Shown here one piece after another: positions 26,757 through 35,323 of a stretch of DNA of 64,000 nucleotides. The position numbers and the translations under genes were made by a program. This DNA is from DAHUXD01 sp963805495 (GTDB taxonomy: Bacteria; Acidobacteriota; Thermoanaerobaculia; UBA5066; Gp7-AA6): NCBI GenBank assembly GCA_963805495.1, contig CAWDUQ010000002.1, positions 310,001 to 374,000 of the forward strand, written 5' to 3'. Position 1 is the stretch's first letter, and every line of letters starts with the position of its first letter. Below the pieces are notes generated by a model. It searched no databases, was not told where the DNA came from, and saw only the letters and a program-made list of their open reading frames with translations.

Positions 26757-28693
26757 ATGGCCCCCACGACGAAGGCGAGGAGCGCGATGAGGCCGAGGAA
26801 GAAGCTCAGGGCGTAGTTGCGGACGTTGCCGGTCTGGAGGAAGCGCAGGAAATCGCCGGCGAGCTCGACGAGAAATGCCGAGGCGTTCAGGATGCCGTCG
26901 ATCACCAGGACGTCGACGACCTTCCACAGGATTCGCGCGAGCCACTCGAACGGCCGGACGAAGAGGCCGTCGTAGAGCTCGTCGACGCGGAACTTGTCGG
27001 CGACGAGGCCGTAGACGCCCGGCATTCCGGCCGCGATCCGGGCCGGGACCCGGCCGTCGTCCCTGGCGTACCAGCGCCAGCCGAGGTAGATGCCCGACGC
27101 CGCCACGGCGACCGAGACGGCCATCAGGAGCCACTCCGTGGCGTGGGGGAGGGCCTCGTGACCGGCCTCGTGACCCGCGATGGGCACGATGATCGGCGCG
27201 AGGAAACGGCCCAGCAGGTTGGCGTCCTCGCCGAAGACCGCCGGGAGCCCGACGAAGCCGCCGAAGGTCGCGAGGATCGCCAGGACGACGAGGGGAAGCG
27301 TCATCGAAGTCGGGGACTCGTGGACGTGGTGGTCCTGCTCGTGGGTCCCGCGGAATTTCCCGTAGAACGTCATCGACACGGCGCGGAGCATGTAGAAGGC
27401 GGTCAGGCCCGCGGTCAGGAGCCCGACGAACCAGAAGACCTTTCCGAGGGGCTGGTGGGTTTCGAAGGCGCTCGCCAGGATCGCGTCCTTGGAGAAGAAC
27501 CCGGCGAACGGAGGGATGCCGGCGATCGCTAAGGTCGAAATGAGAAACGTCCAGAACGTGATCGGCAGCCGGGATTTCAGCCCGCCCATGTGACGCATGT
27601 CGAGGTCGCCGCTCATCGCGTGCATCACGGATCCCGCTCCGAGGAAGAGGCAGGCCTTGAAGAAGGCGTGCGTCATGACGTGGAACATGCCGACGCTGAA
27701 TGCACCCACGCCGCAGGCGAGCACCATGTAGCCGAGCTGGGACATGGTCGAGTAGGCGAGGACCCGCTTCAGGTCGTTCTGGGCCAGGGCGATCACGGCC
27801 GCGAAGATGCAGGTGAAGCAGCCGATGACGGCGACGACGAGCATCACGTCGGGCGCCAGGCGGAAGAGGACGTTGGAGCGAGCGATCATGTACACGCCGG
27901 CCGTGACCATCGTGGCGGCGTGGATGAGGGCCGAGACGGGCGTCGGGCCGGCCATGGCATCGGGCAGCCAGACGTAGAGCGGGAACTGGGCGCTCTTGCC
28001 CACGGCGCCGACGAAGAGGCACAGGCAGATGAGCGAAAGCGCGGGCGTGTAACGGGAGGGGTCGGCCGCCGCCTTGCCGAAGACCTCGGTGAAGTTGAAC
28101 GAGCCGAACGCGGTGAAGACGCCGAACATGCCGAGGAGGAAGCCGTAGTCGCCGATCCGGTTGACGACGAACGCCTTCTTTCCGGCAGCCGCCGCGTACT
28201 CCCGGTCGAAGTAATACCCGATGAGGAGGTACGAGCAAAGCCCCACCCCCTCCCATCCCACGAAGAGCAGGACGTAGCTCTCGGACAGGACGAGGACCAG
28301 CATCGCGAAGAGGAACAGGTTCAGGTAGGCGAAGAAGCGGGCGTACCCGGCGTCGGTCGCCTCGTGATGCATGTAGCCGATCGAGTACACGTGGATGAGG
28401 AATCCGACGAACGTCACGAACGACAGCATCAGGGCCGAGAGGGGGTCGAGCCGGAACGCGAAATCGAGCGTGAGGCCGCCCGAGACGATCCAGCTCGCGT
28501 AGCTCTCGATGACGACGCCGTGGTTGCCCTGGACGTACGGGATCAGGCGCGAGTACGCCGCGAGGGTGGTCAGCGCGACCGCGCCGACGCCGACGGCCGA
28601 AACGAAGGACTTGCCGAACCGCTTCCCGAGCAGCGCGTTCACCGCGAAGCCCGCGAGCGGGATGATCGGGATGAGCCAGAGGGAAACGGTCAT
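26753..28693 (-). CDS. nuoL: NADH-quinone oxidoreductase subunit L
   Basis: 646 residues, the distal antiporter-like subunit. Signature segments: LLFVGWEGVGLCSYLLIGYY, PLYVWLPDAMAGPTPVSALI, HAATMVTAGVYMIARS, ALAQNDLKRVLAYSTMSQLG and AGIPPFAGFFSKDAIL. The C-terminal portion supplies the long lateral helix and anchor helix (FLRFLQTGNVRNYALSFFLG). It sits 10 nt after nuoK, the only non-overlapping junction among the membrane subunits. Confidence 0.96.
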   Translation of the reverse strand: MTVSLWLIPIIPLAGFAVNALLGKRFGKSFVSAVGVGAVALTTLAAYSRLIPYVQGNHGVVIESYASWIVSGGLTLDFAFRLDPLSALMLSFVTFVGFLIHVYSIGYMHHEATDAGYARFFAYLNLFLFAMLVLVLSESYVLLFVGWEGVGLCSYLLIGYYFDREYAAAAGKKAFVVNRIGDYGFLLGMFGVFTAFGSFNFTEVFGKAAADPSRYTPALSLICLCLFVGAVGKSAQFPLYVWLPDAMAGPTPVSALIHAATMVTAGVYMIARSNVLFRLAPDVMLVVAVIGCFTCIFAAVIALAQNDLKRVLAYSTMSQLGYMVLACGVGAFSVGMFHVMTHAFFKACLFLGAGSVMHAMSGDLDMRHMGGLKSRLPITFWTFLISTLAIAGIPPFAGFFSKDAILASAFETHQPLGKVFWFVGLLTAGLTAFYMLRAVSMTFYGKFRGTHEQDHHVHESPTSMTLPLVVLAILATFGGFVGLPAVFGEDANLLGRFLAPIIVPIAGHEAGHEALPHATEWLLMAVSVAVAASGIYLGWRWYARDDGRVPARIAAGMPGVYGLVADKFRVDELYDGLFVRPFEWLARILWKVVDVLVIDGILNASAFLVELAGDFLRFLQTGNVRNYALSFFLGLIALLAFVVGAM

Positions 28694-28703
28694 CGCGGTC
28701 CCG

Positions 28704-29015
28704 TCACCACTTCAGGAGGTTGATCTTGTTCACGTCGATCGTCTCGGTGTGTCGGAAGAGGGCCACGAAGATCGCGAGCCCGACGGCCGCCTCGGCGGCC
28801 GCGATGGCGATGACGAAGAAGACGACGATCTGTCCTTCGCGCGACCCCATCGCGGCGCCGTAGCCGAGGATCGCGAGGTTCGCGGCGTTCATCATGAGCT
28901 CGATCGACAGGAAGATCTGGATCGCGTTGCGGCGCAGGAGCGCGCCCGCGATCCCGATGCAGAAGAGCGCTCCCGAGGCGAGCAGGACGTCGGAAAGGGG
29001 GATCGTGCCGATCAC
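28704..29015 (-). CDS. nuoK: NADH-quinone oxidoreductase subunit K
   Basis: 103 residues, three helices. Contains LLRRNAIQIFLSIELMMNAA with the channel glutamate, and a second conserved glutamate in IAIAAAEAAVGLAIFVALFR. GTG start at 29015 overlaps the nuoJ stop by 4 nt; this start gives the standard about-100-residue length. Confidence 0.95.
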   Translation of the reverse strand: MIGTIPLSDVLLASGALFCIGIAGALLRRNAIQIFLSIELMMNAANLAILGYGAAMGSREGQIVVFFVIAIAAAEAAVGLAIFVALFRHTETIDVNKINLLKW

Positions 29016-29527
29016 GGGCGCTTCTCCCGGCGGGCGAGGACGAAGGCGCCCACGAGCGCGGACAGCAGCAGCACCGACACCGCCTCGAAGTGGAGGAGGT
29101 AGCCCGAGTACAGGAGGCGCGCGAGGGCCGACGGGTCGGCGAACGCGGCGGGGTCCTCGCCGGAAGTTCCGGGGATGCGGGAGCCCGAGCCGCGGAGCGT
29201 CCCGAGAAGGAGGACCGCGAACGCGACGACGCCGAGGCCGCCGAGGAGGGTCTGGATCGGCCGGCGGCTTCCCTCGCCCGGCCGGTGCCCGATGTTGAGG
29301 AGCATGAGAACGAAGAGGAAGAGGACGAGGATCGCTCCGGCGTAGACGATGACCTGGATCACCGCGATGAAGGGCGAGAGGAGCATGACGTACGCCGAGG
29401 CCAGGCCGAAAAACGCGACGACGAGCGTCAGGACGCTTCGCACCGGATTTTTCGTCACGACCATGAGCCCGCCGAAGAGGATGGCGACGCCCGCGGCCAC
29501 GTCGAAGACGATCCGGGCCGCCGTCAC
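29012..29527 (-). CDS. nuoJ: NADH-quinone oxidoreductase subunit J
   Basis: 171 residues from GTG 29527, which overlaps the nuoH stop as every neighbour does; an ATG at 29542 would add five residues (MENAP). Five helices, with the family block NPVRSVLTLVVAFFGLASAY, and IQVIVYAGAILVLFLFVLML containing the pi-bulge helix 3. It directly follows nuoH: the nuoI gene normally between them is missing here. Confidence 0.94.
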   Translation of the reverse strand: MTAARIVFDVAAGVAILFGGLMVVTKNPVRSVLTLVVAFFGLASAYVMLLSPFIAVIQVIVYAGAILVLFLFVLMLLNIGHRPGEGSRRPIQTLLGGLGVVAFAVLLLGTLRGSGSRIPGTSGEDPAAFADPSALARLLYSGYLLHFEAVSVLLLSALVGAFVLARREKRP

Positions 29528-30564
29528 CGGGGCATTCTCCACATCTCGAGCGCCGCCACCCAGAACAGGTTGAGGAGCGCCAGCGGCAGGAGCGCCTTCC
29601 AGCCGAGCCGCATGAGCTGGTCGTAGCGGAACCGCGGCAGGGTCCAGCGCACCCAGACGAAGACACAGACGAGAAACGCCGTCTTACCCGCGAAGATCAG
29701 GATCGAGGCGATGGCGCCCCAGAGGCTCGCCGGCGAGAACCCCGGCAGCGACCAGCCGCCGAGGTACAGCGTCACGGTCATCGCGGAGGCGACGACCACG
29801 TTGACGTACTCGGCCATCTGGAAGGCGCCGAACCGCATCGCCGAGTACTCGGTGTGGTAACCGGCGACGAGCTCGGGCTCGGCTTCCGGCAGGTCGAAGG
29901 GGAGCCGGTTCGTCTCGGCGAAGGCCGAGACGAAGAAGATGAGAAATCCGAGTGGCTGCATGAAGATGTTCCAGCGGGGAAAGAACCCAAGCCAGACGCC
30001 CTCCTGCAGGGCGACGACGTCGTTCAAGCGAAACGAGCTCGCGGCGAGAATGACGCCGGCCGCCGCGGTCGTCATCGCGAGCTCGTAGGAAATGATCTGC
30101 GCGCTCGAGCGGATGCCGCCCATCAGGGAGAACTTGTTGTTGGACGACCAGCCCGCGAGAACGATCGCGTAGACCGAGAGCGACGTGATCGCGAAGACGT
30201 AGAGGACACCGATCGAGACGTCGGCGCCGATCAGGGGGATCGAACGCCCGCCGATCGGGAGCGTCGCCCCGTAGGGCACCACGGCGAACGTCGACAGGGC
30301 GGCGAAGGCCGCAATCGCCGGGGCGAGCAGAAAAAGCGGTCGGTCGGCCGCGGCCGGCGTGACGGCCTCCTTCGTGAACATCTTGACCATGTCCGCCACG
30401 GCCTGGAGGAGGCCGAACGGTCCGACGCGGTTGGGGCCCGGCCGGTCCTGGATGAACGCGGCCCCGCGGCGCTCGACCCAGGTCAGCGGGATGACGAGAA
30501 CCGGAAAGATCAGCGCCGGCAAGGCGACCCGCAGAGTGACGATCAGCCAGTCGAGGGCCGTCAC
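29524..30564 (-). CDS. nuoH: NADH-quinone oxidoreductase subunit H
   Basis: 346 residues, the membrane subunit that forms the quinone site with NuoB/NuoD. Recognised by WVERRGAAFIQDRPGPNRVG, ADMVKMFTKEAVTP, SYELAMTTAAAGVI, FAETNRLPFDLPEAEPELVA and GYHTEYSAMRFG. GTG start overlaps the nuoG stop. Its usual partners NuoB, NuoD and NuoI are not encoded in this window. Confidence 0.96.
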   Translation of the reverse strand: MTALDWLIVTLRVALPALIFPVLVIPLTWVERRGAAFIQDRPGPNRVGPFGLLQAVADMVKMFTKEAVTPAAADRPLFLLAPAIAAFAALSTFAVVPYGATLPIGGRSIPLIGADVSIGVLYVFAITSLSVYAIVLAGWSSNNKFSLMGGIRSSAQIISYELAMTTAAAGVILAASSFRLNDVVALQEGVWLGFFPRWNIFMQPLGFLIFFVSAFAETNRLPFDLPEAEPELVAGYHTEYSAMRFGAFQMAEYVNVVVASAMTVTLYLGGWSLPGFSPASLWGAIASILIFAGKTAFLVCVFVWVRWTLPRFRYDQLMRLGWKALLPLALLNLFWVAALEMWRMPR

Positions 30565-32234
30565 AGCGTTCCCGCCCAGACGAAGTCGCCCTTCTTCAGG
30601 AGCTTCCCGCCTTCGAGGTCCTTCGCGGCGATGCCGGCATAGGCCGGGACCTCGCGGGCGATCGCGGCGAGGAGGTCCCGAGGAGTCCAGTTCCGGTCTC
30701 CGTACCCGACGGCGACGGCGAGCTGCAGGAGGAGCTCCCAGTGCGCCCGCGCGGGAGGCTTCGGAAGAAACGCCTGCTCGAACTTCTGCACGCGCCCCTG
30801 CACGTTGGTGAAGGTGCCTTCCTTCTCGGCGAGCGAGGCCGCCGGGAGAACGACGTCGGCCGCGCGCGTCAGGGCATTTGAGGTGCGGGCCGCGACCGCC
30901 AGGAACCGTGCCTTCCGGAGCTGCGCAACCTTGGCGGCGTCGTCGGCGATCGCCGAGAAGTCGGCGTCCGCCACCACGACGACCTCGGGCGAGGCCTTGC
31001 CCGAAAGGATGGCGTCGAGGCCGTGTCCTCCCTGGCCGGGAGAAAGGCCCATGTCCCGAGCGCCGCGGAAGTTCGGCCCCGCCTCGTCGCCCTCGATCCA
31101 TTCCTTCTGCGACTTGATCCGGCGCACGCGGGACTTGTCGACGACGACGTCCCGGTTGGAGCAGGCCAGATGGTCGGCGATCTTGCGGAGGAGGAAGTTT
31201 TCCTCGTTCGAGAGATGGGCCGAGCCCAGGAAGAAGAGCCCCGCCGGCCCGACCGACTCTACGGTCCTGCGGATCTCGCGGGCCATCCGCTCGACCACCG
31301 CCGGGACGATGGTTTCCTGGACCGCGTTGCCCTCGCGGAGCGTCGCCTTGAGGACGTCGCGATCATTGAGGCTTTCGGAGAGGAAGCGGCCGTGGTCGCA
31401 GAGCCAGTAGTCGTTGACCTTCGGATTCAGGCGCGGGAGGAAGCGGTAGACGACCTCGTCCTTCGACTCGACCGACGTGTTGCAGCCGACGTTGCATCCC
31501 GGGCAGACCGAGGGCGTCTTCTTGAGATACCAGACGCGGCTCCGGAACCGGAACTCGCGCGTCGTCAGGGCGCCCACGGGGCAGACGTCCGCGGCGCAGC
31601 CGGACCAGTCGTTGTCGAGCGCCTGGCCCGCGTGCGTCCAGACGAGCGTTCGTCCGCCCCGGTCGAGAAACGTCAGCTCGCTCGTCCCGGCGATCTCGTG
31701 CGTGAACCGGATGCAGCGCGTGCACTGGATGCAGCGCGTCATGTCGGCGATGACGTGCGGCCCGATCATCGTCCGGTCGAAAGTCGGGTACTGCCGCTTC
31801 TGCTCGTCGTAGTTCGAGAGCTGCTGGCCGTACCCGAAGGAGTTGTCCTGGAGCGTGCACTCGCCGGCCTGGTCGCAGATCGGGCAGTCGAGGGGATGGT
31901 TGATGAGGAGGAACTCCATCGTCGCGGCGCGGGAGCTCTTCACCTTGTCAGTCGTCGTCTTGACCGCGAGACCGTCCTTCAGCGGTGTCGTGCAGGCGGC
32001 CTGGATCTTCGGGATGCCCTCGATCTCGACGAGGCACATCCGGCACTGGCCGACGACCGAGAGGCGCGGGTGGTAGCAGAAGTGGGGAATGTCGATGCCG
32101 GCGAGCTTCGCGGCATCGATCAGGTTGAGGTTCTTCGGGACCTCGACCGGCTTGCCGTCGAAGACGATGGTGAAAGTGTCTTTCGCGGGAGGCGTCGGCG
32201 GAGGCGGCGTGGGAGGCTTCGGGTCGGCGCTCAC
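30561..32234 (-). CDS. nuoG: NADH-quinone oxidoreductase subunit G (short form)
   Basis: 557 residues. A proline-rich start is followed by a 2Fe-2S domain (HFCYHPRLSVVGQCRMCLVE), the HPLDCPICDQAGECTLQD N3-type cluster, CIQCTRCIRF with CAADVCPVGAL for the 4Fe-4S pair, and CPGCNVGCNTS with a fourth cysteine in YWLCDHGRF, i.e. the extra N7 cluster ligands. The molybdopterin-oxidoreductase-like C-terminal part is shorter than in the E. coli enzyme (about 900 residues). GTG start overlaps the nuoF stop. Confidence 0.94.
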   Translation of the reverse strand: MSADPKPPTPPPPTPPAKDTFTIVFDGKPVEVPKNLNLIDAAKLAGIDIPHFCYHPRLSVVGQCRMCLVEIEGIPKIQAACTTPLKDGLAVKTTTDKVKSSRAATMEFLLINHPLDCPICDQAGECTLQDNSFGYGQQLSNYDEQKRQYPTFDRTMIGPHVIADMTRCIQCTRCIRFTHEIAGTSELTFLDRGGRTLVWTHAGQALDNDWSGCAADVCPVGALTTREFRFRSRVWYLKKTPSVCPGCNVGCNTSVESKDEVVYRFLPRLNPKVNDYWLCDHGRFLSESLNDRDVLKATLREGNAVQETIVPAVVERMAREIRRTVESVGPAGLFFLGSAHLSNEENFLLRKIADHLACSNRDVVVDKSRVRRIKSQKEWIEGDEAGPNFRGARDMGLSPGQGGHGLDAILSGKASPEVVVVADADFSAIADDAAKVAQLRKARFLAVAARTSNALTRAADVVLPAASLAEKEGTFTNVQGRVQKFEQAFLPKPPARAHWELLLQLAVAVGYGDRNWTPRDLLAAIAREVPAYAGIAAKDLEGGKLLKKGDFVWAGTL

Positions 32235-33613
32235 GGGCGCGAGCCCTCCCGCGAGTCGGAGGGAGACGGCGCATGCGCCACCGTCCCCTCTCTCGTTCCG
32301 CCGCGTCGAGCGGCGGCTTCAGAAGCCTTCGCCCCGGACATGCAGCGCTTGTGTGTGACGTGGTACAGGAACTCCTCGCGGAACTTCGGGACGGCCGACA
32401 GGATCGGAGCGGCCGCGCCGTCGGCGAGCACGCAGATGGTCATGCCGTTGTTCATCTGGCCGGCGACGCGGGTCAGGAGGTCGACGTCCTCGACGCGTCC
32501 CTCGCCGTTCTCGATCCGGGACAGAACCCGGTGGAGCCACGTCGTCCCCTCGCGGCAGGGCGTGCACTGGCCGCAGGACTCGTGGGAGAAGAACTTCAGG
32601 ATGTTCTGGATCGCCGCGACGATGCAGGTGTCCTCGTCCATGACGATGATCGCCGCGGACCCCAGCATGGAACCTTTGGCGGCGACGCCGTCGAAGTCGA
32701 GCGGGCAATCCTCGATCTCGGCCGGCGTCAGGATGGCCGCCGAGGCGCCACCGGGGATGACGGCCTTCAGCTTCTTGCCGCCCCGGATACCCTGCGCGAA
32801 GTCGGCGCCGTAGAGGAGCTCCTTGAACTGCAGGCCCATCGCGGCCTCGTAGACACCAGGGCGGTTGACGTGGCCCGAAACGCAGAAGAGCTTGGGCCCC
32901 GTGTTCTTCTCGTTGCGCCCGATCTTCAGGAACCAGTCGGCGCCCCGGTCGATGATGTGCTTGACGCAGCACAGGGTCTCGACGTTGTTGACGATGGTCG
33001 GGGCCGCGAACACGCCCGAGATGGCGGGGAAGGGCGGCTTGATTCGCGGCTGGCCGCGCTTGCCCTCGAGCGACTCGATGAGGCCGGTTTCCTCGCCGCA
33101 GATGTAGGCGCCGGCGCCCCGGTGGACGGTGATGTCGAGCGAGAAGTCCGAGCCGAGGATCTTCTCGCCGAGGAACCCCTTCGCGTAGGCCTCCGCGACG
33201 GCGCGGTTCAGGGTGCGGGCGGCGTCGTAGAACTCGCCGCGGATGTAGATGTAGGCGGTCTTGCACCGGATCGCGTAGGAGGCGAGGATCATCCCCTCGA
33301 GGAGCTGGTGCGGGTCGTGTTCCATGAGGAGCCGGTCCTTGAACGTCCCGGGCTCCGACTCGTCCGCATTGCAGAGCAGGTAGATCGGCTTGCCTTTCGT
33401 GTCCTTCGGCAGGAAGCCCCACTTGACGCCGGCCGAGAAGCCCGCGCCGCCGCGGCCCCGGAGGCCCGACCGCTTGACCTCCTCGGTGACCTGCTCGGGC
33501 GCCATGCCGCCCGCCAGGACCCGCCGCAGGGCCGCGTACCCGCCGTCGGCGAGGTACGTGTCGATCGACTGGGAGTCGGGCGTGCCGACGCGGCGGCTCA
33601 GGACCTTTTCCAA
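32231..33613 (-). CDS. nuoF: NADH-quinone oxidoreductase subunit F
   Basis: 460 residues; binds NADH, FMN and the N3 cluster. RGRGGAGFSAGVKWGFLP and YLLCNADESEPGTFKDR form the FMN/NADH site, GAGAYICGEETGLIESLEG is conserved, and HESCGQCTPCREGT with a later cysteine (MTICVLADGAA) ligates 4Fe-4S. The C-terminus has a Ser/Arg-rich extension. The start is a TTG at 33613, 1 nt after the nuoE stop; no better start is seen. Confidence 0.95.
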   Translation of the reverse strand: MEKVLSRRVGTPDSQSIDTYLADGGYAALRRVLAGGMAPEQVTEEVKRSGLRGRGGAGFSAGVKWGFLPKDTKGKPIYLLCNADESEPGTFKDRLLMEHDPHQLLEGMILASYAIRCKTAYIYIRGEFYDAARTLNRAVAEAYAKGFLGEKILGSDFSLDITVHRGAGAYICGEETGLIESLEGKRGQPRIKPPFPAISGVFAAPTIVNNVETLCCVKHIIDRGADWFLKIGRNEKNTGPKLFCVSGHVNRPGVYEAAMGLQFKELLYGADFAQGIRGGKKLKAVIPGGASAAILTPAEIEDCPLDFDGVAAKGSMLGSAAIIVMDEDTCIVAAIQNILKFFSHESCGQCTPCREGTTWLHRVLSRIENGEGRVEDVDLLTRVAGQMNNGMTICVLADGAAAPILSAVPKFREEFLYHVTHKRCMSGAKASEAAARRGGTREGTVAHAPSPSDSREGSRP

Positions 33614-33614
33614 G

Positions 33615-34133
33615 TCAGGACTCCCGGCCGAGCCGCTCGAGGAGCTGATCGAGCTTCGCCTCGTCCATCGGCTCGTAGTACTTGTCGTTGACCATCATGG
33701 ACGGCGCGCGGTCGCAGCCCGCGATGCACTCGACCTCGACCAGCGTGAACTTCCCGTCCTTGGTGGTCTCCTCGAGATCGATGCCGAGCCTGCGGCGGCA
33801 GCGCTCGACGAGCTTCTCCGCCCCGAGCAGGTGGCAGGAGATCGACGTGCAGACCTGGAGCAGGTTCTTGCCCATCGGGCGCAGGTTGAACATCGTGTAG
33901 AACGTCAGGACGCCGTCGACGTGGGAGACCGGCAGCCCCAGGACCCGGGCGACCTCCTCGGCCGACTCCTTCGAGATCCAGCCGAAAGTTTCCTGCGCGA
34001 CCCAGAGGACGGGCAGGAGGGCCGCCTGCTTGGTCGGGTAGCGCTTCAGGATGCCTTCGATCCGGTCGATCGCGTCGGGCGGGAAGGGGCGGGGCTCGCC
34101 GGCGGCCTCGACCCTGTAACGGGTGTGGGTCAC
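33615..34133 (-). CDS. nuoE: NADH-quinone oxidoreductase subunit E
   Basis: 172 residues, thioredoxin-like 2Fe-2S subunit partnering NuoF. LLPVLWVAQETFGWISKESA and SHVDGVLTFYTMFNLRPMGK are family blocks; cluster ligands are in CTSISCHLLG and VECIAGCDRAP. ATG overlaps the nuoA stop by 4 nt, placing nuoE directly after nuoA in place of the usual nuoB. Confidence 0.95.
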   Translation of the reverse strand: MTHTRYRVEAAGEPRPFPPDAIDRIEGILKRYPTKQAALLPVLWVAQETFGWISKESAEEVARVLGLPVSHVDGVLTFYTMFNLRPMGKNLLQVCTSISCHLLGAEKLVERCRRRLGIDLEETTKDGKFTLVEVECIAGCDRAPSMMVNDKYYEPMDEAKLDQLLERLGRES

Positions 34134-34483
34134 CAGTCGAACGCTCCCTTCTTCCAGATGTAGGCGTATCCGACCGCCAGAACGGCGAGGAAGGTCAGCA
34201 TCTCGAGGAACAGGGGCCAGCCCACAGATCGGAAGATGAGGGCCCAGGGGTAGATGAAAGCGATTTCGACGTCGAACAGGATGAAGACCATCGCGATGAC
34301 GAAGAACTGGATCGAGACGCGCTTGTGCGAGGAGTCGATCAGCGCGACGCCGCTCTCGTAGGTCGAGGCCTTCTGCTTCGTCCGCAGCTTCTTGCCGACG
34401 AGGACGTTCAGGATCTGGATGGCGGCCGCCATCCCCGCGGCGACACCCAGCAGAATGAGAATCGGAGCGAATGAGAGAGGCAT
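34130..34483 (-). CDS. nuoA: NADH-quinone oxidoreductase subunit A
   Basis: 117 residues, three helices. Conserved motifs YESGVALIDSSHKRVSIQFF and VFILFDVEIAFIYPWALIFR carry the acidic residues near the quinone channel. ATG at 34483 gives the normal length. It heads the operon A-E-F-G-H-J-K-L-M-N; normally A-B-C-D come together. Confidence 0.94.
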   Translation of the reverse strand: MPLSFAPILILLGVAAGMAAAIQILNVLVGKKLRTKQKASTYESGVALIDSSHKRVSIQFFVIAMVFILFDVEIAFIYPWALIFRSVGWPLFLEMLTFLAVLAVGYAYIWKKGAFDW

Positions 34484-34496
34484 TGGAGCGGTGGGA

Positions 34497-34525
34497 ACTT
34501 TTTCACAAGGGCAGGAGCGAGTCAA
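34497..34525 (-). promoter_or_regulatory. Candidate nuo operon promoter
   Basis: On the minus strand TTGACT (34525-34520) is followed after 17 nt by AAAAGT (34502-34497), a weak -10, with nuoA starting 14 nt further at 34483. The -35 is good, the -10 is doubtful. Confidence 0.35.
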
Positions 34526-34571
34526 CGCATGTCGAAGAGCCCAAAGGGCCTAGCCGGCGCGTCCGCCGCGT

Positions 34572-34577
34572 TACCAT
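34572..34577 (+). promoter_or_regulatory. -10-like box 6 nt before the glycosyltransferase start
   Basis: TACCAT followed by exactly 6 nt and the GTG at 34584; no clear -35. Fits the leaderless pattern seen elsewhere in the window. Confidence 0.35.
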
Positions 34578-34583
34578 CCGCCC

Positions 34584-35261
34584 GTGCCGAAAGCCTTCGA
34601 CCCCCATGCGCTCGTGCCCGCGTTCAATGCAGAGGCCACGGTCGGCGCCGTGGTCCGCGGCCTGAAGGAGTCGGTCGGCCGCGTGCTCGTCGTCGACGAC
34701 GGCTCGTCGGACGGCACCGCCGCCGCTGCCGGGGCCGCCGGGGCCGAGGTCCTGCGCCGGCCCGAGAACGGCGGCAAGGGCGCGGCGATCCGGGCGGGCC
34801 TCGAGCGCATCCTCGCGTCGCTCGCGACGCACGTCGCGTTCGTCGACGCCGACGGGCAGCACGATCCCGCCGACCTCCCGGCTCTCCTGGCGGCCGCGCG
34901 GGCGGGGGACGATTTCGTGATCGGCTCGCGGATGGCCGACCCGGATGCGATCCCGCGCTATCGATACCGGACCAACGAGATCGGAAGCCAGGTCCTGTCG
35001 CGGATGACGGGGCTGGAGGTCGAGGACGCGCAGTCGGGCTACCGCGTCGTCTCCGCGGACCTTCTCCGCCGCCTCGCGCTCAACGCCCGGGGATACATCA
35101 TCGAAACCGAGATGCTGCTGAAGGCGGCGCCGCACCTGAAGCGGTTCCGCCATGTGCCGGTGCGCGCAATCTACGGCGGGCCTTCGCACTACCGGCCGTT
35201 TCGCGACACCTGGATCATTTCCTGGGGTGCGGTGTACTACAAAGTGTTCGAGTTGGATTGA
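34584..35261 (+). CDS. Family 2 glycosyltransferase (dolichol-phosphate-mannose synthase-like)
   Basis: 225 residues, GT-A fold, soluble. LVPAFNAEATVGAVVRGLKE, VLVVDDGSSDGT, RRPENGGKGAAIRAGL and FVDADGQHDPADLP (metal-binding DAD) are standard GT2 motifs, and EVEDAQSGYRVVSADLLRR is typical of the DPM1/undecaprenyl-phosphate subgroup. It likely transfers a sugar from a nucleotide donor to a lipid carrier at the inner face of the membrane. It is the first of a co-directional run with a polysaccharide deacetylase and lipid-synthesis genes. Confidence 0.9.
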   Translation: MPKAFDPHALVPAFNAEATVGAVVRGLKESVGRVLVVDDGSSDGTAAAAGAAGAEVLRRPENGGKGAAIRAGLERILASLATHVAFVDADGQHDPADLPALLAAARAGDDFVIGSRMADPDAIPRYRYRTNEIGSQVLSRMTGLEVEDAQSGYRVVSADLLRRLALNARGYIIETEMLLKAAPHLKRFRHVPVRAIYGGPSHYRPFRDTWIISWGAVYYKVFELD

Positions 35262-35323
35262 GGCGGCGGGGCGTCGCAACATCCCGTGGCGGAAAGCGCT
35301 CCAACCGCTAGAATCGCTCACCC

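Noticed and set aside
25512..28723. Long plus-strand frames opposite nuoL/nuoM
   Set aside because: Charged, low-complexity translations (runs of Glu, Arg, Asp) typical of antisense frames in GC-rich genes; the minus strand encodes clear complex I subunits.
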